The position numbers and the translations under genes are program-made. Source: Pollutimonas nitritireducens (GTDB lineage Bacteria > Pseudomonadota > Gammaproteobacteria > Burkholderiales > Burkholderiaceae_B). Taken from it: 64,000 nt of DNA. The notes beneath the pieces are model-generated. The model was given only the letters and a program-made list of their open reading frames with translations, was not told the origin of the DNA and did not search any database. Where the stretch lies: contig NZ_PDNV01000004.1 of assembly GCF_002849615.1 (NCBI RefSeq), positions 186,001-250,000 of the forward strand, written 5' to 3'. Position 1 is the first letter of the stretch. Each line of letters opens with the position of its first letter. Positions 40,347-49,520 of this stretch are shown one piece after another.

Positions 40347-40643
40347 AATCACACCTGAAACCCTTGTAAAGCCAAGCCTTATGCCGGCCTTGGAAAGAGT
40401 GATGAATCCGTATGAATAACGATTAAAGCCGAGACCGTTGTAAATTTTACGACTTGATAACGAAAAGTAGCTTTTCCGAGTAGACATTATGCTCCGAAGG
40501 GATTACATTCCTGCTTAGGTTTTCAAGTTCGTTGAAGTTAGCACAAACCAGTACCAGAAAAAACTGTACTTTTTTGCTCATATCTCCACGCCTTGACAGT
40601 CTTTTGCAGAGCATGTCGCTCGTCTTTTTAGGGATCGCAAGAA
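40347..40643. other. Upstream region and probable long leader of the cold-shock gene
   Basis: This 297-bp AT-richer stretch has no supported gene. A short hairpin CGAAAAG-TAG-CTTTTCCG occurs at 40461-40478. Cold-shock genes commonly have long structured 5' leaders, but no cold box was recognised with confidence. Open frames here on the minus strand look like chance. Confidence 0.5.
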
Positions 40644-40853
40644 ATGGCAACAGAAACTGGTATTGTTAAATGGTTCAACAACGAAAAGGGCTTCGGCTTT
40701 ATTACGCCTGAAGCCGGTGGCAAAGATTTGTTTGCTCACCACACCGACATCGTCGGCACAGGTTACAAGTCGCTCGAAGAAAACCAACGTGTTTCTTACG
40801 AAGCAGCTGAAGGCCAAAAAGGCCCACAAGCCAAGAACATCCAAGTTATCTAA
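40644..40853 (+). CDS. Cold-shock protein, CspA family
   Basis: 69 residues: a single cold-shock OB domain with RNP1 KGFGFITP and RNP2 DLFAHHTDI. It starts [20 protein letters not shown]. It is an RNA chaperone that melts mRNA structures, usually induced by cold or other stress. A rho-independent terminator follows 18 nt after the stop, so it is probably monocistronic. Confidence 0.97.
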   Translation: MATETGIVKWFNNEKGFGFITPEAGGKDLFAHHTDIVGTGYKSLEENQRVSYEAAEGQKGPQAKNIQVI

Positions 40854-40870
40854 ATATAACTAGGTTGGTC

Positions 40871-40898
40871 AAAGCCCGCTTTCGAGCGGGCTTTTTTT
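40871..40898 (+). terminator. Rho-independent terminator of the cold-shock gene
   Basis: AAAGCCCGCT, loop TTCG, AGCGGGCTTT followed by further T residues to 40898. A perfect 10-bp stem with a TTCG tetraloop and T-tract. Confidence 0.95.
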
Positions 40899-40924
40899 AT
40901 GAACCTTATTATCCCCGAGCCGCC

Positions 40925-41854
40925 TTGCTACATCCCCGCAATCGCCACCAGGGTCGATACGATTTTGGCGTGTTGACCGCCAATAGCCCACAGTTGTCCG
41001 CCTTCGTCATCGCAACCGCGATTGGCGAGCCCAGCATAGACTTTGCAGACCCCGCCGCGGTCCTGGCCTTGAATCGAGCGCTGCTGAAAGCGCATTATGG
41101 CGTTGGCCACTGGGACATACCCAAGGGATATCTATGCCCGCCCATTCCTGGCCGCGCCGACTATATCCATTACCTGGCTGATTTGCTGGCAGACAGCAAC
41201 GCCGGTTGCATACCTCGCGGCCCAAGAGTGCGCGTACTGGACATCGGTGTCGGCGCCAATGCCATCTATCCGCTCATCGGTCATGCGGAGTACGGCTGGC
41301 GATTCGTCGGTTCGGATATCGACCCCGTAGCGCTGGCATCAGCCAAATCCATCATAGCTTCCAATCACCAACTTGACGATGCCATCGAATTACGGCGTCA
41401 AAAGACCGCCGACCATATATTGGCGGGTGTGGTGAATGCCGGTGAGCGATTCGACCTTACCATGTGCAACCCGCCCTTCCACGCCTCGGCCTACGACGCC
41501 CAGAACAGCTCTGAACGCAAATGGCGAGGCCTGGGAAAAACACGTCCTGGAAATAAGCCGCAGTCATCGAATTTTGGCGGCCTGGGCACTGAACTTTGGT
41601 GCGAGGGCGGCGAAGCTCTCTTCATACGACGACTGATTCAGGAAAGTCGTGAGGTGCATGATCAAGTCTACTGGTTCAGCACTCTGGTATCCAAAGAAAG
41701 CAACCTTCCAGCGGTCTTACGCGATCTCAAGAAAGTCGGCGCTCCATTCGTGCGGACTGTGGAAATGGCACAGGGTCAGAAAAAAAGCCGCTACGTGGCC
41801 TGGTCCTTTCTTCATGCGTCCGCCCAGCGCGCGTGGCACGAGCAAGGCGGATGA
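40925..41854 (+). CDS. rlmF: 23S rRNA (adenine-1618-N6)-methyltransferase RlmF
   Basis: 309 residues from the TTG at 40925. The open frame begins earlier (40865), but that part is the cold-shock terminator and its translation does not resemble RlmF. The family begins [13 protein letters not shown] as here. SAM motif I is [16 protein letters not shown] near 103-118; the catalytic NPPF is in [13 protein letters not shown] near 192. Other family blocks are [21 protein letters not shown] and [19 protein letters not shown]. It methylates A1618 of 23S rRNA. The start codon is uncertain and the leader must pass the cold-shock terminator or have its own promoter. Confidence 0.93.
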   Translation: MLHPRNRHQGRYDFGVLTANSPQLSAFVIATAIGEPSIDFADPAAVLALNRALLKAHYGVGHWDIPKGYLCPPIPGRADYIHYLADLLADSNAGCIPRGPRVRVLDIGVGANAIYPLIGHAEYGWRFVGSDIDPVALASAKSIIASNHQLDDAIELRRQKTADHILAGVVNAGERFDLTMCNPPFHASAYDAQNSSERKWRGLGKTRPGNKPQSSNFGGLGTELWCEGGEALFIRRLIQESREVHDQVYWFSTLVSKESNLPAVLRDLKKVGAPFVRTVEMAQGQKKSRYVAWSFLHASAQRAWHEQGG

Positions 41855-41902
41855 CTCAAAAATAACTACAATACCCGCCTGTATCCCCATAGAGAAACGA
41901 AA

Positions 41903-42316
41903 GTGAGAAAAGTTGTCCGCGGCAAGCTGCACGGGATCCGTGTCACCGGTGCCGACCTGGAATATCATGGCTCCATCACCCTGGACCCCGACCACTGCGA
42001 AGCCGCGGGCATCCTGCCCATGGAGTTCGTGGACATCTGGAACAAGAACTCCGGCGCCCGCATCAGCACCTATGTCATCTACGGCCTGCGCGGGTCCCGC
42101 TGCTGCATACTGAACGGTGCCGCGGCGCGCACCTGCCAGCGCGGCGATGAGGTCATCATCTGCAATTCCGCGTATGTCACAGAAAAAGAGATTGAAGAGA
42201 TCAAGCCGGTTGTCCTGACGTTCAATCCCGATAATTCCATCAATGAGCGTCTGGGGTATAGCGTCTCGCGCGACGAGCAAAACCGCCTCACATTCGATAT
42301 CCTGAAATTCGACTGA
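41903..42316 (+). CDS. panD: Aspartate 1-decarboxylase
   Basis: 137 residues with GTG start. [21 protein letters not shown] contains the Gly-Ser (23-24) self-cleavage site where Ser becomes the pyruvoyl group. [35 protein letters not shown] is the expected domain. The enzyme makes beta-alanine for pantothenate. The length is slightly longer than the E. coli enzyme (126). It stands apart from panB. Confidence 0.96.
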   Translation: MRKVVRGKLHGIRVTGADLEYHGSITLDPDHCEAAGILPMEFVDIWNKNSGARISTYVIYGLRGSRCCILNGAAARTCQRGDEVIICNSAYVTEKEIEEIKPVVLTFNPDNSINERLGYSVSRDEQNRLTFDILKFD

Positions 42317-42381
42317 GGTCGTGAGTACACAAAGCAGCCTGGCAATGAATTTGTGGAGGGGCAGGGCCAATCAATAATTCA

Positions 42382-43278
42382 ATGGATTTCAAGCAAATTG
42401 ACGCCTTCGTCTGGGTTGCGGAATTAGGCAGCTTTCGTGCCGCTGCGGAAAAACTCAATACCAGCCAACCCGCGATTTCGCAACGGATAGCGGCGATGGA
42501 AGCCGCCATGGCCGTTCGACTGTTCGAACGGGGCGCACGCGGTATAAAGCTGACAGAGAAGGGTCAGGAGCTGCTGTCCCATGCCCGGCGCATGCTTGCC
42601 TTGCGCAACGAGATGCTTACGGTAGCCAAGGCCCAAAACGCGGTACGCGGCACATTGCGCCTGGGTTCCGCCGAAACGCTAGTGCAAACGTGGCTGCACC
42701 ACCTCATTGAAGCGCTGCATCAAAAATACCCCGCTCTGGTTGTCGAAATACACGTGGACACAACCCATGTACTCAGCAGCCAGCTGGCTGCCCATCAAAT
42801 CGATCTCGCCTTGCTTGTGGGCGAGTCGCATGACGGGAAAGAAGAATCCCTGCACTTATGCGATTACGAGCTTGCCTGGGTGGCCAGCCCCGCCTTGAAA
42901 CTGCATGGCAGGAGGGTGTCGGTCACCGAATTGGGCAAGCATCCGGTCATCACCTACCCTTCGGCCAGCCTCCCGTACCAATCGGTCAAGACCTTGCTGA
43001 CGCAAGCCGGCATCAGGGCGCCCCGAATCTATGGTTGTGGTTCCTTGAGCACGATTGTTCAGATGACGTGCAGGGGAATCGGACCGAGCGTCATTGCGCC
43101 CGCCGTGATTTCCGAAGAAATAGCACAAGGCAAGCTGTGCGTGCTGGATGTCGAAAACGCGCCCGACACGCTACGCTTTTATGCCCGGTGGATGTCGTCA
43201 TCGGACGACCATACGGTTCGCACCGTTGCCCTGCTTGCGCAACGTATTGCAAGAGCCGGCAAGGGCAGCCATAAGTAA
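42382..43278 (+). CDS. LysR-family transcriptional regulator of the adjoining hydro-lyase/TRAP/amidase operon
   Basis: 298 residues: winged helix MDFKQIDAFVWVAELGSFRA and on to TSQPAISQRIAAME, then the effector domain from about 90. It is followed 93 nt later by the DUF1445 gene in the same direction. Its likely targets are the six downstream genes, which is inferred from position. Confidence 0.93.
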   Translation: MDFKQIDAFVWVAELGSFRAAAEKLNTSQPAISQRIAAMEAAMAVRLFERGARGIKLTEKGQELLSHARRMLALRNEMLTVAKAQNAVRGTLRLGSAETLVQTWLHHLIEALHQKYPALVVEIHVDTTHVLSSQLAAHQIDLALLVGESHDGKEESLHLCDYELAWVASPALKLHGRRVSVTELGKHPVITYPSASLPYQSVKTLLTQAGIRAPRIYGCGSLSTIVQMTCRGIGPSVIAPAVISEEIAQGKLCVLDVENAPDTLRFYARWMSSSDDHTVRTVALLAQRIARAGKGSHK

Positions 43279-43371
43279 ACCTTATCGGCCCACATGCTGG
43301 ATTTCTATTGGACAGCGGACGTAAGATAGTATGCAATTCGAAGCTGTACAACCACGCTGGTGGAGCTTCCA

Positions 43372-44181
43372 ATGCAACCTCTCGAGAACGGTCAAAAAAC
43401 GCTTGCGTCAGACGCTCAACGCTGCCGCGCAGCCATACGTCTTGGCACACATACAGGGCCCACCGCTGGCCTGGCGCCAGGCTGTGTGCAAGCCAATCTT
43501 ATGATCCTGCCTCAAGACCTTGCCAATGAGTTCCTGTTGTTCTGCCAACGCAACCCGAAGCCCTGCCCCTTGCTCGCGGTTACCGAAGCGGGCCAGGCCA
43601 CCGTCCCATCAATGGGAGAGAGCATCGATGTTCGCCAGGACGTACCAAAGTATCGCGTCTGGCGTGACGGAAAACTGGCGTCCGAGCCTTCCAGCCTGAT
43701 GGATCTGTGGCGGGACGACCTCGTCACTTTCCTGATCGGTTGCTCGTTCTCGTTTGAAGAAGCGCTGCTCGTCGACGGCATCGACGTTCGCCATATCAGC
43801 CAATCCACGAACGTTCCCATGTACCGTACGAATATCGCCACGAACGGAACCAAACGCCTGCATGGTCCATTAGTCGTGTCGATGCGCCCCATGCCGGCTG
43901 CTGACGCCATCCGGGCCATACAGATAACATCACGGTTTCCATCCGTGCACGGTGCTCCTGTTCACCTGGGCGATCCCACGCTGATAGGCATCCGCGACAT
44001 CAATCGACCCGACTATGGCGACCCAGTAACGATACACGAAGGCGAAATACCGGTGTTCTGGGCGTGCGGCGTGACTCCGCAATCCATCATACAGACGGTC
44101 AAACCCGAATTCAGCATTACGCATGCCCCCGGCCACATGCTGATCACCGATATCAGTAACGCTCGCCTGGCTTCCTTCTAA
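43372..44181 (+). CDS. DUF1445 / putative hydro-lyase (D-glutamate cyclase-like) protein
   Basis: 269 residues from the ATG at 43372 with GGAG 7 nt upstream; a GTG at 43360 is the alternative. The N-terminal block [20 protein letters not shown] followed by [17 protein letters not shown] is the signature of the putative hydro-lyase family, and [17 protein letters not shown] and [12 protein letters not shown] complete it. The mammalian relative DGLUCY is a D-glutamate cyclase (interconverting 5-oxo-D-proline and D-glutamate), so a lactam- or carboxylate-type substrate is plausible. It opens the TRAP/DUF2848/amidase operon. Confidence 0.87.
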   Translation: MQPLENGQKTLASDAQRCRAAIRLGTHTGPTAGLAPGCVQANLMILPQDLANEFLLFCQRNPKPCPLLAVTEAGQATVPSMGESIDVRQDVPKYRVWRDGKLASEPSSLMDLWRDDLVTFLIGCSFSFEEALLVDGIDVRHISQSTNVPMYRTNIATNGTKRLHGPLVVSMRPMPAADAIRAIQITSRFPSVHGAPVHLGDPTLIGIRDINRPDYGDPVTIHEGEIPVFWACGVTPQSIIQTVKPEFSITHAPGHMLITDISNARLASF

Positions 44182-44301
44182 CGCATTACCGGCAGGCTGG
44201 GCCTGTTAACAAATTTGGTTTGGATAGTGCCGCTTTTCCCGACGTCCATACAACAGTGGATACGGTTCCTTTTCCCTTGGTCGATACTCAGGAGATCTCT
44301 T

Positions 44302-45360
44302 ATGAAACGTTTACTTCTTTCAACGCTGGCCGTCGGCACTTTAATGGCGGGCCCTACTGCCATGTCCCAACAAAAGGTCGATAATCTTCCAGCGACCCAG
44401 TTACAGGTCGTCGGAGGCCTGAGTAATCTGACGGCTTACCAGAATGCCGAGCAGCCCTTCTGGACCAAAACGGTCCCGGAGCTCTCGAACGGAAAAGTCA
44501 CCGCCACCATCAAGGGATTCAACGAGATGGGACTGAAAGGTCCGGAAATCCTGCGACTGATAGGCCAAGGAGTCATTCCCATCGGGACGGCTACGCTGGC
44601 TTACTTTGCCAGTGATAATCCGATCAACGAAGCCATCGATCTGGCCGGGCTGGCCCCCGACGTAAAGGTGGCCCGCGAGATTACCGAGGCTTTCCAGCCG
44701 GTTTACGAAAAATTCTACGAAAAGAACAACATCAAGGTCCTGGGCTTCTCAACTTATCCGGCCCAGGTTCTGTTTTGCAACGCCGACATTTCGGGCCTCT
44801 CGGACATCAAGGGTAAGAAAGTCCGCACTAGCAGCCGCACCACGGCTGAATTCGTCCAGGCACTGGGCGGCACAAGCGTGACAATCGCCTTTGGTGAGGT
44901 TGTCCCCGCGTTGCAAAATGGAGTCGTGGACTGCGCCATTACAGGATCCATGTCGGGCTATTCCGCAAAATGGTATGAAGTGGCCACACACTTGTATTCC
45001 CTGCCGATCAACTGGAACCAGCAGATCCATGCCGCCAACCTGGCGTATTGGAACAAGCTGGATCCCAAGGTTCAGGATTTCCTCCAAACCAACATCAAGT
45101 TCATGACCGACAAAATCTGGGACGCTGCAGCCAGGGAAACGCAGGAAGGCTATGACTGCAACACAGGTGCGGCTGCCTGCTCGCAAGCGGTGAAAGGCAA
45201 GATGAAGCTGGTACAACCCAGCGAAGCCGACCGCGAGCTTCTGAAAAAGATCACCGTGGAAACCGTAATACCCAAATGGGCGGCGCGCTGTTCCGAAGAA
45301 TGCGTCAAAGATTTCAACAGCACGATCGGGAAGAAACTGGATATTGTTGCGGCCAAGTAG
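44302..45360 (+). CDS. TRAP dicarboxylate-type solute-binding protein (DctP family)
   Basis: 352 residues from the ATG at 44302 with CAGGAG upstream. The signal peptide is MKRLLLSTLAVGTLMAGPTA with cleavage near residue 22. The mature protein has PFWTKTVPELSNGKVTATIKGFNEMGLKG, FNADISG-like LFCNADISGLSDIKGKKVRTSSRTTAEFVQALGGTSVTIAFGEVVPALQNGVVDCAITG, the carboxylate-binding Arg being in KVRTSSR. An unusual C-terminal Cys set (YDCNTGAAAC, AARCSEEC) may form disulfides. It feeds the DctQ/DctM permease. Hairpin 45375-45399 follows. Confidence 0.94.
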   Translation: MKRLLLSTLAVGTLMAGPTAMSQQKVDNLPATQLQVVGGLSNLTAYQNAEQPFWTKTVPELSNGKVTATIKGFNEMGLKGPEILRLIGQGVIPIGTATLAYFASDNPINEAIDLAGLAPDVKVAREITEAFQPVYEKFYEKNNIKVLGFSTYPAQVLFCNADISGLSDIKGKKVRTSSRTTAEFVQALGGTSVTIAFGEVVPALQNGVVDCAITGSMSGYSAKWYEVATHLYSLPINWNQQIHAANLAYWNKLDPKVQDFLQTNIKFMTDKIWDAAARETQEGYDCNTGAAACSQAVKGKMKLVQPSEADRELLKKITVETVIPKWAARCSEECVKDFNSTIGKKLDIVAAK

Positions 45361-45374
45361 GCGTTTATCCCATA

Positions 45375-45399
45375 GGCTGTCGCCATACCGGCGACAGCC
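45375..45399 (+). repeat. Perfect 10-bp hairpin between the dctP- and dctQ-type genes
   Basis: GGCTGTCGCC, loop ATACC, GGCGACAGCC. It has no T-tract and lies 14 nt past the binding-protein stop, 24 nt before the DctQ ATG. Likely mRNA stabiliser or attenuator. Confidence 0.8.
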
Positions 45400-45423
45400 A
45401 TGCTTTCCTAATGGGCGATCATT

Positions 45424-46044
45424 ATGACAACACAAGAACGCGATCACATACTGGACCGGCTTCTGCGCGTGGCAAACTCATTGTCGCGCGCAGCCATCTG
45501 GGTAGCTGGCGGCCTCACACTGGTGAGTGCGCTTTATATCACTGCCGACGTCATAACCCGCAAATTCTTCGAACTTTCATTGGGCGGCTCGGATGAGCTC
45601 TCCGGCTATGCTTTCGCCATAAGCATTTCCTGGGCTTTGGCATTCGCCACATTGCAGCGCGCAAACATCCGCATCGACGCCTTGTATCAACTGCTTCCTA
45701 TCCGTTTGTGTGCGCTGCTCGATTGGGTGGCGCTGGTGGCGCTGGCGGTATTCATCGTGTTTCTCACCCGCTATGCCGGCGAAGTCGCCATGACATCGTG
45801 GGACCGCGGAGCCACGGCCAATACAGTCATGGCGACCCCCTTGTGGATACCGCAAACGCTTTGGGTGGCAGGGCTGGCATGGCTTTGCATCGTGCTGGTG
45901 CTCATGCTTGCGCGATCATCCGTGGCCTTGGTCACAGGTGACATCACGACGGTAAGGAATATTTGCGGCATACGCAGTACGCAGGAAGAGGCTGTCGAAG
46001 AGGCCGAAACCGGCAAGCGCATGGTGCACGGAGAAATGCAATGA
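45424..46044 (+). CDS. TRAP transporter small permease (DctQ-type)
   Basis: 206 residues with four predicted membrane segments: about 24-46, 56-77 (YAFAISISWALAFATLQ), 94-114 and 137-159. The tail of about 40 residues is cytoplasmic and acidic. The LGGSDELSGY and AWLCI-like blocks match DctQ. It pairs with the large subunit, whose ATG overlaps its stop by 4 nt. Confidence 0.92.
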   Translation: MTTQERDHILDRLLRVANSLSRAAIWVAGGLTLVSALYITADVITRKFFELSLGGSDELSGYAFAISISWALAFATLQRANIRIDALYQLLPIRLCALLDWVALVALAVFIVFLTRYAGEVAMTSWDRGATANTVMATPLWIPQTLWVAGLAWLCIVLVLMLARSSVALVTGDITTVRNICGIRSTQEEAVEEAETGKRMVHGEMQ

Positions 46045-47324
46045 TCACGACATCTCTTGTGCTCTTGTTGGTTCTTATCGGTATCAGCATCCCCGTGGGC
46101 GCCGCCCTGGGCATACTGGGCTTGATCCTGGACCCGCTCTATTCCATGCTGCCGCTGACGCGCGCCTTGGGGGAAGTCTCGTGGAGCACCAGCAATGAGT
46201 TCCTCCTGGTGGCCATACCCCTGTTCGTCATGCTCGGAGAAATCCTGCTGCGATCCGGGCTGGCAGAACGCATGTACAACGCGATGAGTCTCTGGCTGTC
46301 GTGGCTTCCGGGGGGGCTTATGCATGCCAATATCGGCGCCAGTGCCTTGTTCGCAGCCACATCGGGATCCAGCGTCGCCACCGCCGCAACCGTTGGCACA
46401 GTGGCCATTCCACAGATCGCGAAAAAAGGATATAACGAATCCCTTTTCCTGGGCAGCCTCGCCGCGGGCGGGACACTCGGCATCCTTATCCCCCCTTCAA
46501 TCAATCTGATCATCTACGGTGTGCTGACCAATACCTCGGTGCCAAGGCTATATCTGGCCGGGATCGTCCCGGGATTGCTGATGGCGGCGCTGTTCATGCT
46601 TGTCATTGCGCTGGCCTGCATGGCCAAGCCCAGATGGGGCGGTGAAAAAATCTCGGCAACCTGGGCACAGCGCCTTGCCAGCCTGGTTCATTTGCTGCCG
46701 CCCCTGGGAATTTTCATACTGGTGGTAGGGTCGATCTACGCAGGAATTGCCACGCCGACCGAAGCGGCCGCCCTGGGTGTCGTCGGCGCGCTGATTCTCG
46801 CTGCCAGCATGCGCCGCTTGACGCTGCCCATGATGCGCGAGGTCCTGGAAGGCACCATGAAGTCGACGGCAATGATCATGCTTATTGTGGTCGGTGCCGC
46901 GTTCCTGAATTTCATCATGTCGGCAACCGGACTCACCAATGCCATCACCAGCACAATCTCTGGCCTTGATGTCACGCCCATGACCATGTTGTTGATCCTG
47001 GTCGTGTTCTACCTGGTGTTGGGCTGTTTCATGGAAACCCTGTCGATGATGATCACCACTATTCCTATCGTCACCCCGATCATGATCACCATGGGGTTCG
47101 ATCCGGTATGGTTGGGCATCGTCATCATCATCTTGGTCGAGGCTGCCCTGATTACTCCCCCAGTCGGCCTGAATCTTTTCGTCGTCCAGAGCTTGCGTAC
47201 AAGCGGCAGCATGAACGACGTGATGCTTGGCAGCCTGCCCTTCGTGCTTATGCTGCTTGGCATGGTGGGCATACTGGCCTGGCTACCGGATCTTGCGCTC
47301 TGGCTTCCCAGGGTATTCAGTTAA
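46041..47324 (+). CDS. TRAP transporter large permease (DctM-type)
   Basis: 427 residues with about 12 membrane segments. IPLFVMLGEILLRSGLAERMYN, ANIGASALFAATSGSSVATAATVGTVAIP and AAGGTLGILIPPSINLIIYGVLTNTSVPRLYLAGI are the conserved DctM elements. It forms the ion-coupled translocation pathway for the ligand of the upstream binding protein. The start is the ATG at 46041 that overlaps the DctQ stop. Confidence 0.95.
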   Translation: MITTSLVLLLVLIGISIPVGAALGILGLILDPLYSMLPLTRALGEVSWSTSNEFLLVAIPLFVMLGEILLRSGLAERMYNAMSLWLSWLPGGLMHANIGASALFAATSGSSVATAATVGTVAIPQIAKKGYNESLFLGSLAAGGTLGILIPPSINLIIYGVLTNTSVPRLYLAGIVPGLLMAALFMLVIALACMAKPRWGGEKISATWAQRLASLVHLLPPLGIFILVVGSIYAGIATPTEAAALGVVGALILAASMRRLTLPMMREVLEGTMKSTAMIMLIVVGAAFLNFIMSATGLTNAITSTISGLDVTPMTMLLILVVFYLVLGCFMETLSMMITTIPIVTPIMITMGFDPVWLGIVIIILVEAALITPPVGLNLFVVQSLRTSGSMNDVMLGSLPFVLMLLGMVGILAWLPDLALWLPRVFS

Positions 47325-47394
47325 AAAAGGCGGGGCACCCGATCATGCCCGGCCGCCATGCGCTTTTTGTATCAACTCATTTACGAGCTCTGCC

Positions 47395-48078
47395 ATGAAA
47401 CTTTCCTTCCAGCTTATCCAATCCGACCAGACAAGTACGGTCGATGTCAACATCAACTCCTTCATCGTGGCCGGCTGGGCCGGTCGCGATAAGGACGCCA
47501 TTGAACACCATATCGAAGAGTTGGCCGAGCTGGGTGTTCCCCGTCCCAGCGCCGTACCCCTGTACTACCGGATCGCAGCCAACCAGCTTACGCAGGATAC
47601 GAACGTTGAAGTGGTCGGCGACGGCTCGTCCGGTGAGGCAGAGGTGTTCATTTTCTCGCACAACGGTCAAGCTCTGGTAAGCATGGTGTCGGATCACACC
47701 GACCGCAAGCTGGAAGCCCACAGCGTCGCACTCTCGAAGCAGTTATGCGTCAAGCCGGTGGCTGACGTCGCCTGGGCCTACGATGAAGTCGCCGACCATT
47801 GGGACGAACTGGTACTGCGATCCTGGATTGAAGAAGACGGAGCAAAGGTGTTGTATCAGGAAGGACCGCTGGCTTTATTACAACCCCCCCTGGATCTGCT
47901 GCAGGGTTACTTCGGAAACGCACAGATACCCGAGCATAATGGCATGGCCTGCGGCACTGTGGGCGTGATTGGTAAAATCAGGCATGCGCCAACGTTCACC
48001 ATGGAACTTTTCGACCCCCGCCTTGAACGCAGCATCAAGCACCGCTATACCGCAAGCATCCTTCCGGAAGTCGCCTGA
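47395..48078 (+). CDS. DUF2848-family protein
   Basis: 227 residues from the ATG at 47395; earlier in-frame starts sit inside the TRAP gene. It is soluble, with NSFIVAGWAGRDKDAIEHHIEELAELGVPRPSAVPLYYRI, a segment common to DUF2848, then SHNGQALVSMVSDHTDRKLEAHSVALSKQLCVKPVADVAW and NGMACGTVGVIGKIRHAPTFTMELFDP. The fold recalls fumarylacetoacetate-hydrolase-like proteins (HTDRxLE and CxG patterns), but function is unproven. It is 20 nt upstream of the amidase gene. Confidence 0.8.
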   Translation: MKLSFQLIQSDQTSTVDVNINSFIVAGWAGRDKDAIEHHIEELAELGVPRPSAVPLYYRIAANQLTQDTNVEVVGDGSSGEAEVFIFSHNGQALVSMVSDHTDRKLEAHSVALSKQLCVKPVADVAWAYDEVADHWDELVLRSWIEEDGAKVLYQEGPLALLQPPLDLLQGYFGNAQIPEHNGMACGTVGVIGKIRHAPTFTMELFDPRLERSIKHRYTASILPEVA

Positions 48079-48098
48079 AAGCCCCCACAAGAGAACTT

Positions 48099-49445
48099 AT
48101 GCCAGCCACCATCCTTGAACTCCAACGACTTCTCGCCACCGGCGCCACAAGTTCAGTCGAACTGACCAAGGCAGCGCTCCAACGCATTGCCGCGCCTGAG
48201 GGCGAGGGCCGCCGCGCCTTTACCGACACCTATGGCGAACAAGCGATGGCAACCGCGCAGGCTGCCGACACCCTGCGCGCGGCCGGCATTGTGCGTTCCG
48301 CCATAGATGGACTGCCCATTTCGGTCAAGGACTTGTTCGACGTGCAGGGAAAAACCACTATGGCTGGTTCGGTAGTGCTCAAAGACATGGACCCGGCACA
48401 GCATAACGCGGTTATCGTCCAGCGCTTGATCAATGCGGGCGCCGTTATCGTGGGTAAGACCAATATGACGGAATTTGCCTTCTCGGGCCTGGGCATCAAT
48501 CCACACTACGGTACGCCCAGCAGCCCCTGGGACCGCGAAACAGGCCGGATACCCGGTGGTTCGTCATCCGGCGCGGGCGTGTCAGTGGCGGACGGCATGT
48601 GCGTCGCGGCAGTGGGCACCGACACAGGAGGTTCCGTGCGCATACCCTCGGCCTTTTGCGGACTGGCGGGCTTCAAGCCCACCGCGCGCCGCGTGCCCGC
48701 CGACGGCGCCATCCCTTTGTCGACCAGTCTGGATTCCATTGGTCCCCTGGCCGCGTCAGTAACGTGTTGCGCCATACTCGACGCCATCCTGTCGGGCCGG
48801 GCTTATACGGCACCGGTCGCGCCGGAAATGTCGCAACTTCGCTTCGGAGTGCCATCTTCGGTCATACTCGACGGGGCCGACGATCATGTTCGCGGGGTAT
48901 TCGAAAAGGCTCTACGAACCATACAAAGCCGGGGAGCACGAATCGACACCATCGAATTACCGGAATTCGAACAGCTGGCCCACATCAACCGCCTGGGCGG
49001 ATTCGTATGCGCGGAGGCCTGGGCATGGCACAAGGAACTGCTTGAACGGCATGCCGACCAGTATGACCCACGCGTCGCCTCGCGCATTAAGCGGGGCAAG
49101 GACATGTCGAGCGCCGACTATATCCAGCTGCTGCAGATTCGCCAGAAATGGATCGCGTCAGTGGAATCACGCCTGACACACTACGATGCCTTGCTGATGC
49201 CGACTTCGCCCATTGTCGCCCCAGCGATCCAGGCCCTGCAGGCATCGGACGAAGCCTATTTTGCGGCAAATGGCCTGATTCTGCGCAACCCCACCCTGAT
49301 CAACTTCCTGGACGGATGCGCGCTTTCCATACCTTGCCATCCCACGGGCTCCGCCCCGGTAGGCCTGATGATCGTTGGCACGGCCATGCATGATCGCCAA
49401 GTCCTTGACGTTGGGATGGCGCTCGAAGAAAGTTTTCGAGTTTGA
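48099..49445 (+). CDS. Amidase (amidase-signature family)
   Basis: 448 residues. The catalytic Lys is in GLPISVKDLFDVQGKTTMAGS near 73-77, the cis-Ser in the glycine/serine-rich GGSSSGAGVSVADGM near 151-165, and the nucleophile Ser in GTDTGGSVRIPSAFCGLAGFKPT near 171-193. It hydrolyses an amide bond of unknown substrate; GatA is unlikely because gatB and gatC are absent. It closes the TRAP operon, which suggests it acts on the imported solute or on a product of the DUF1445/DUF2848 proteins. Confidence 0.92.
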   Translation: MPATILELQRLLATGATSSVELTKAALQRIAAPEGEGRRAFTDTYGEQAMATAQAADTLRAAGIVRSAIDGLPISVKDLFDVQGKTTMAGSVVLKDMDPAQHNAVIVQRLINAGAVIVGKTNMTEFAFSGLGINPHYGTPSSPWDRETGRIPGGSSSGAGVSVADGMCVAAVGTDTGGSVRIPSAFCGLAGFKPTARRVPADGAIPLSTSLDSIGPLAASVTCCAILDAILSGRAYTAPVAPEMSQLRFGVPSSVILDGADDHVRGVFEKALRTIQSRGARIDTIELPEFEQLAHINRLGGFVCAEAWAWHKELLERHADQYDPRVASRIKRGKDMSSADYIQLLQIRQKWIASVESRLTHYDALLMPTSPIVAPAIQALQASDEAYFAANGLILRNPTLINFLDGCALSIPCHPTGSAPVGLMIVGTAMHDRQVLDVGMALEESFRV

Positions 49446-49520
49446 TCGCAAGAGCCGGAGTGTGTGCGTTGGCTGCAACAACTACAGTGGAGCCATCATC
49501 CGCCCTGGAGGTAAATAGCC

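Noticed and set aside
40447-40650. 67-residue minus-strand open frame upstream of the cold-shock gene
   Set aside because: No ribosome-binding site or family match; it covers the probable cold-shock leader.
43308-43335. TTGGAC and TATGCA with 16-bp spacing before the DUF1445 gene
   Set aside because: Spacing and match to the sigma-70 consensus are too weak to call a promoter.
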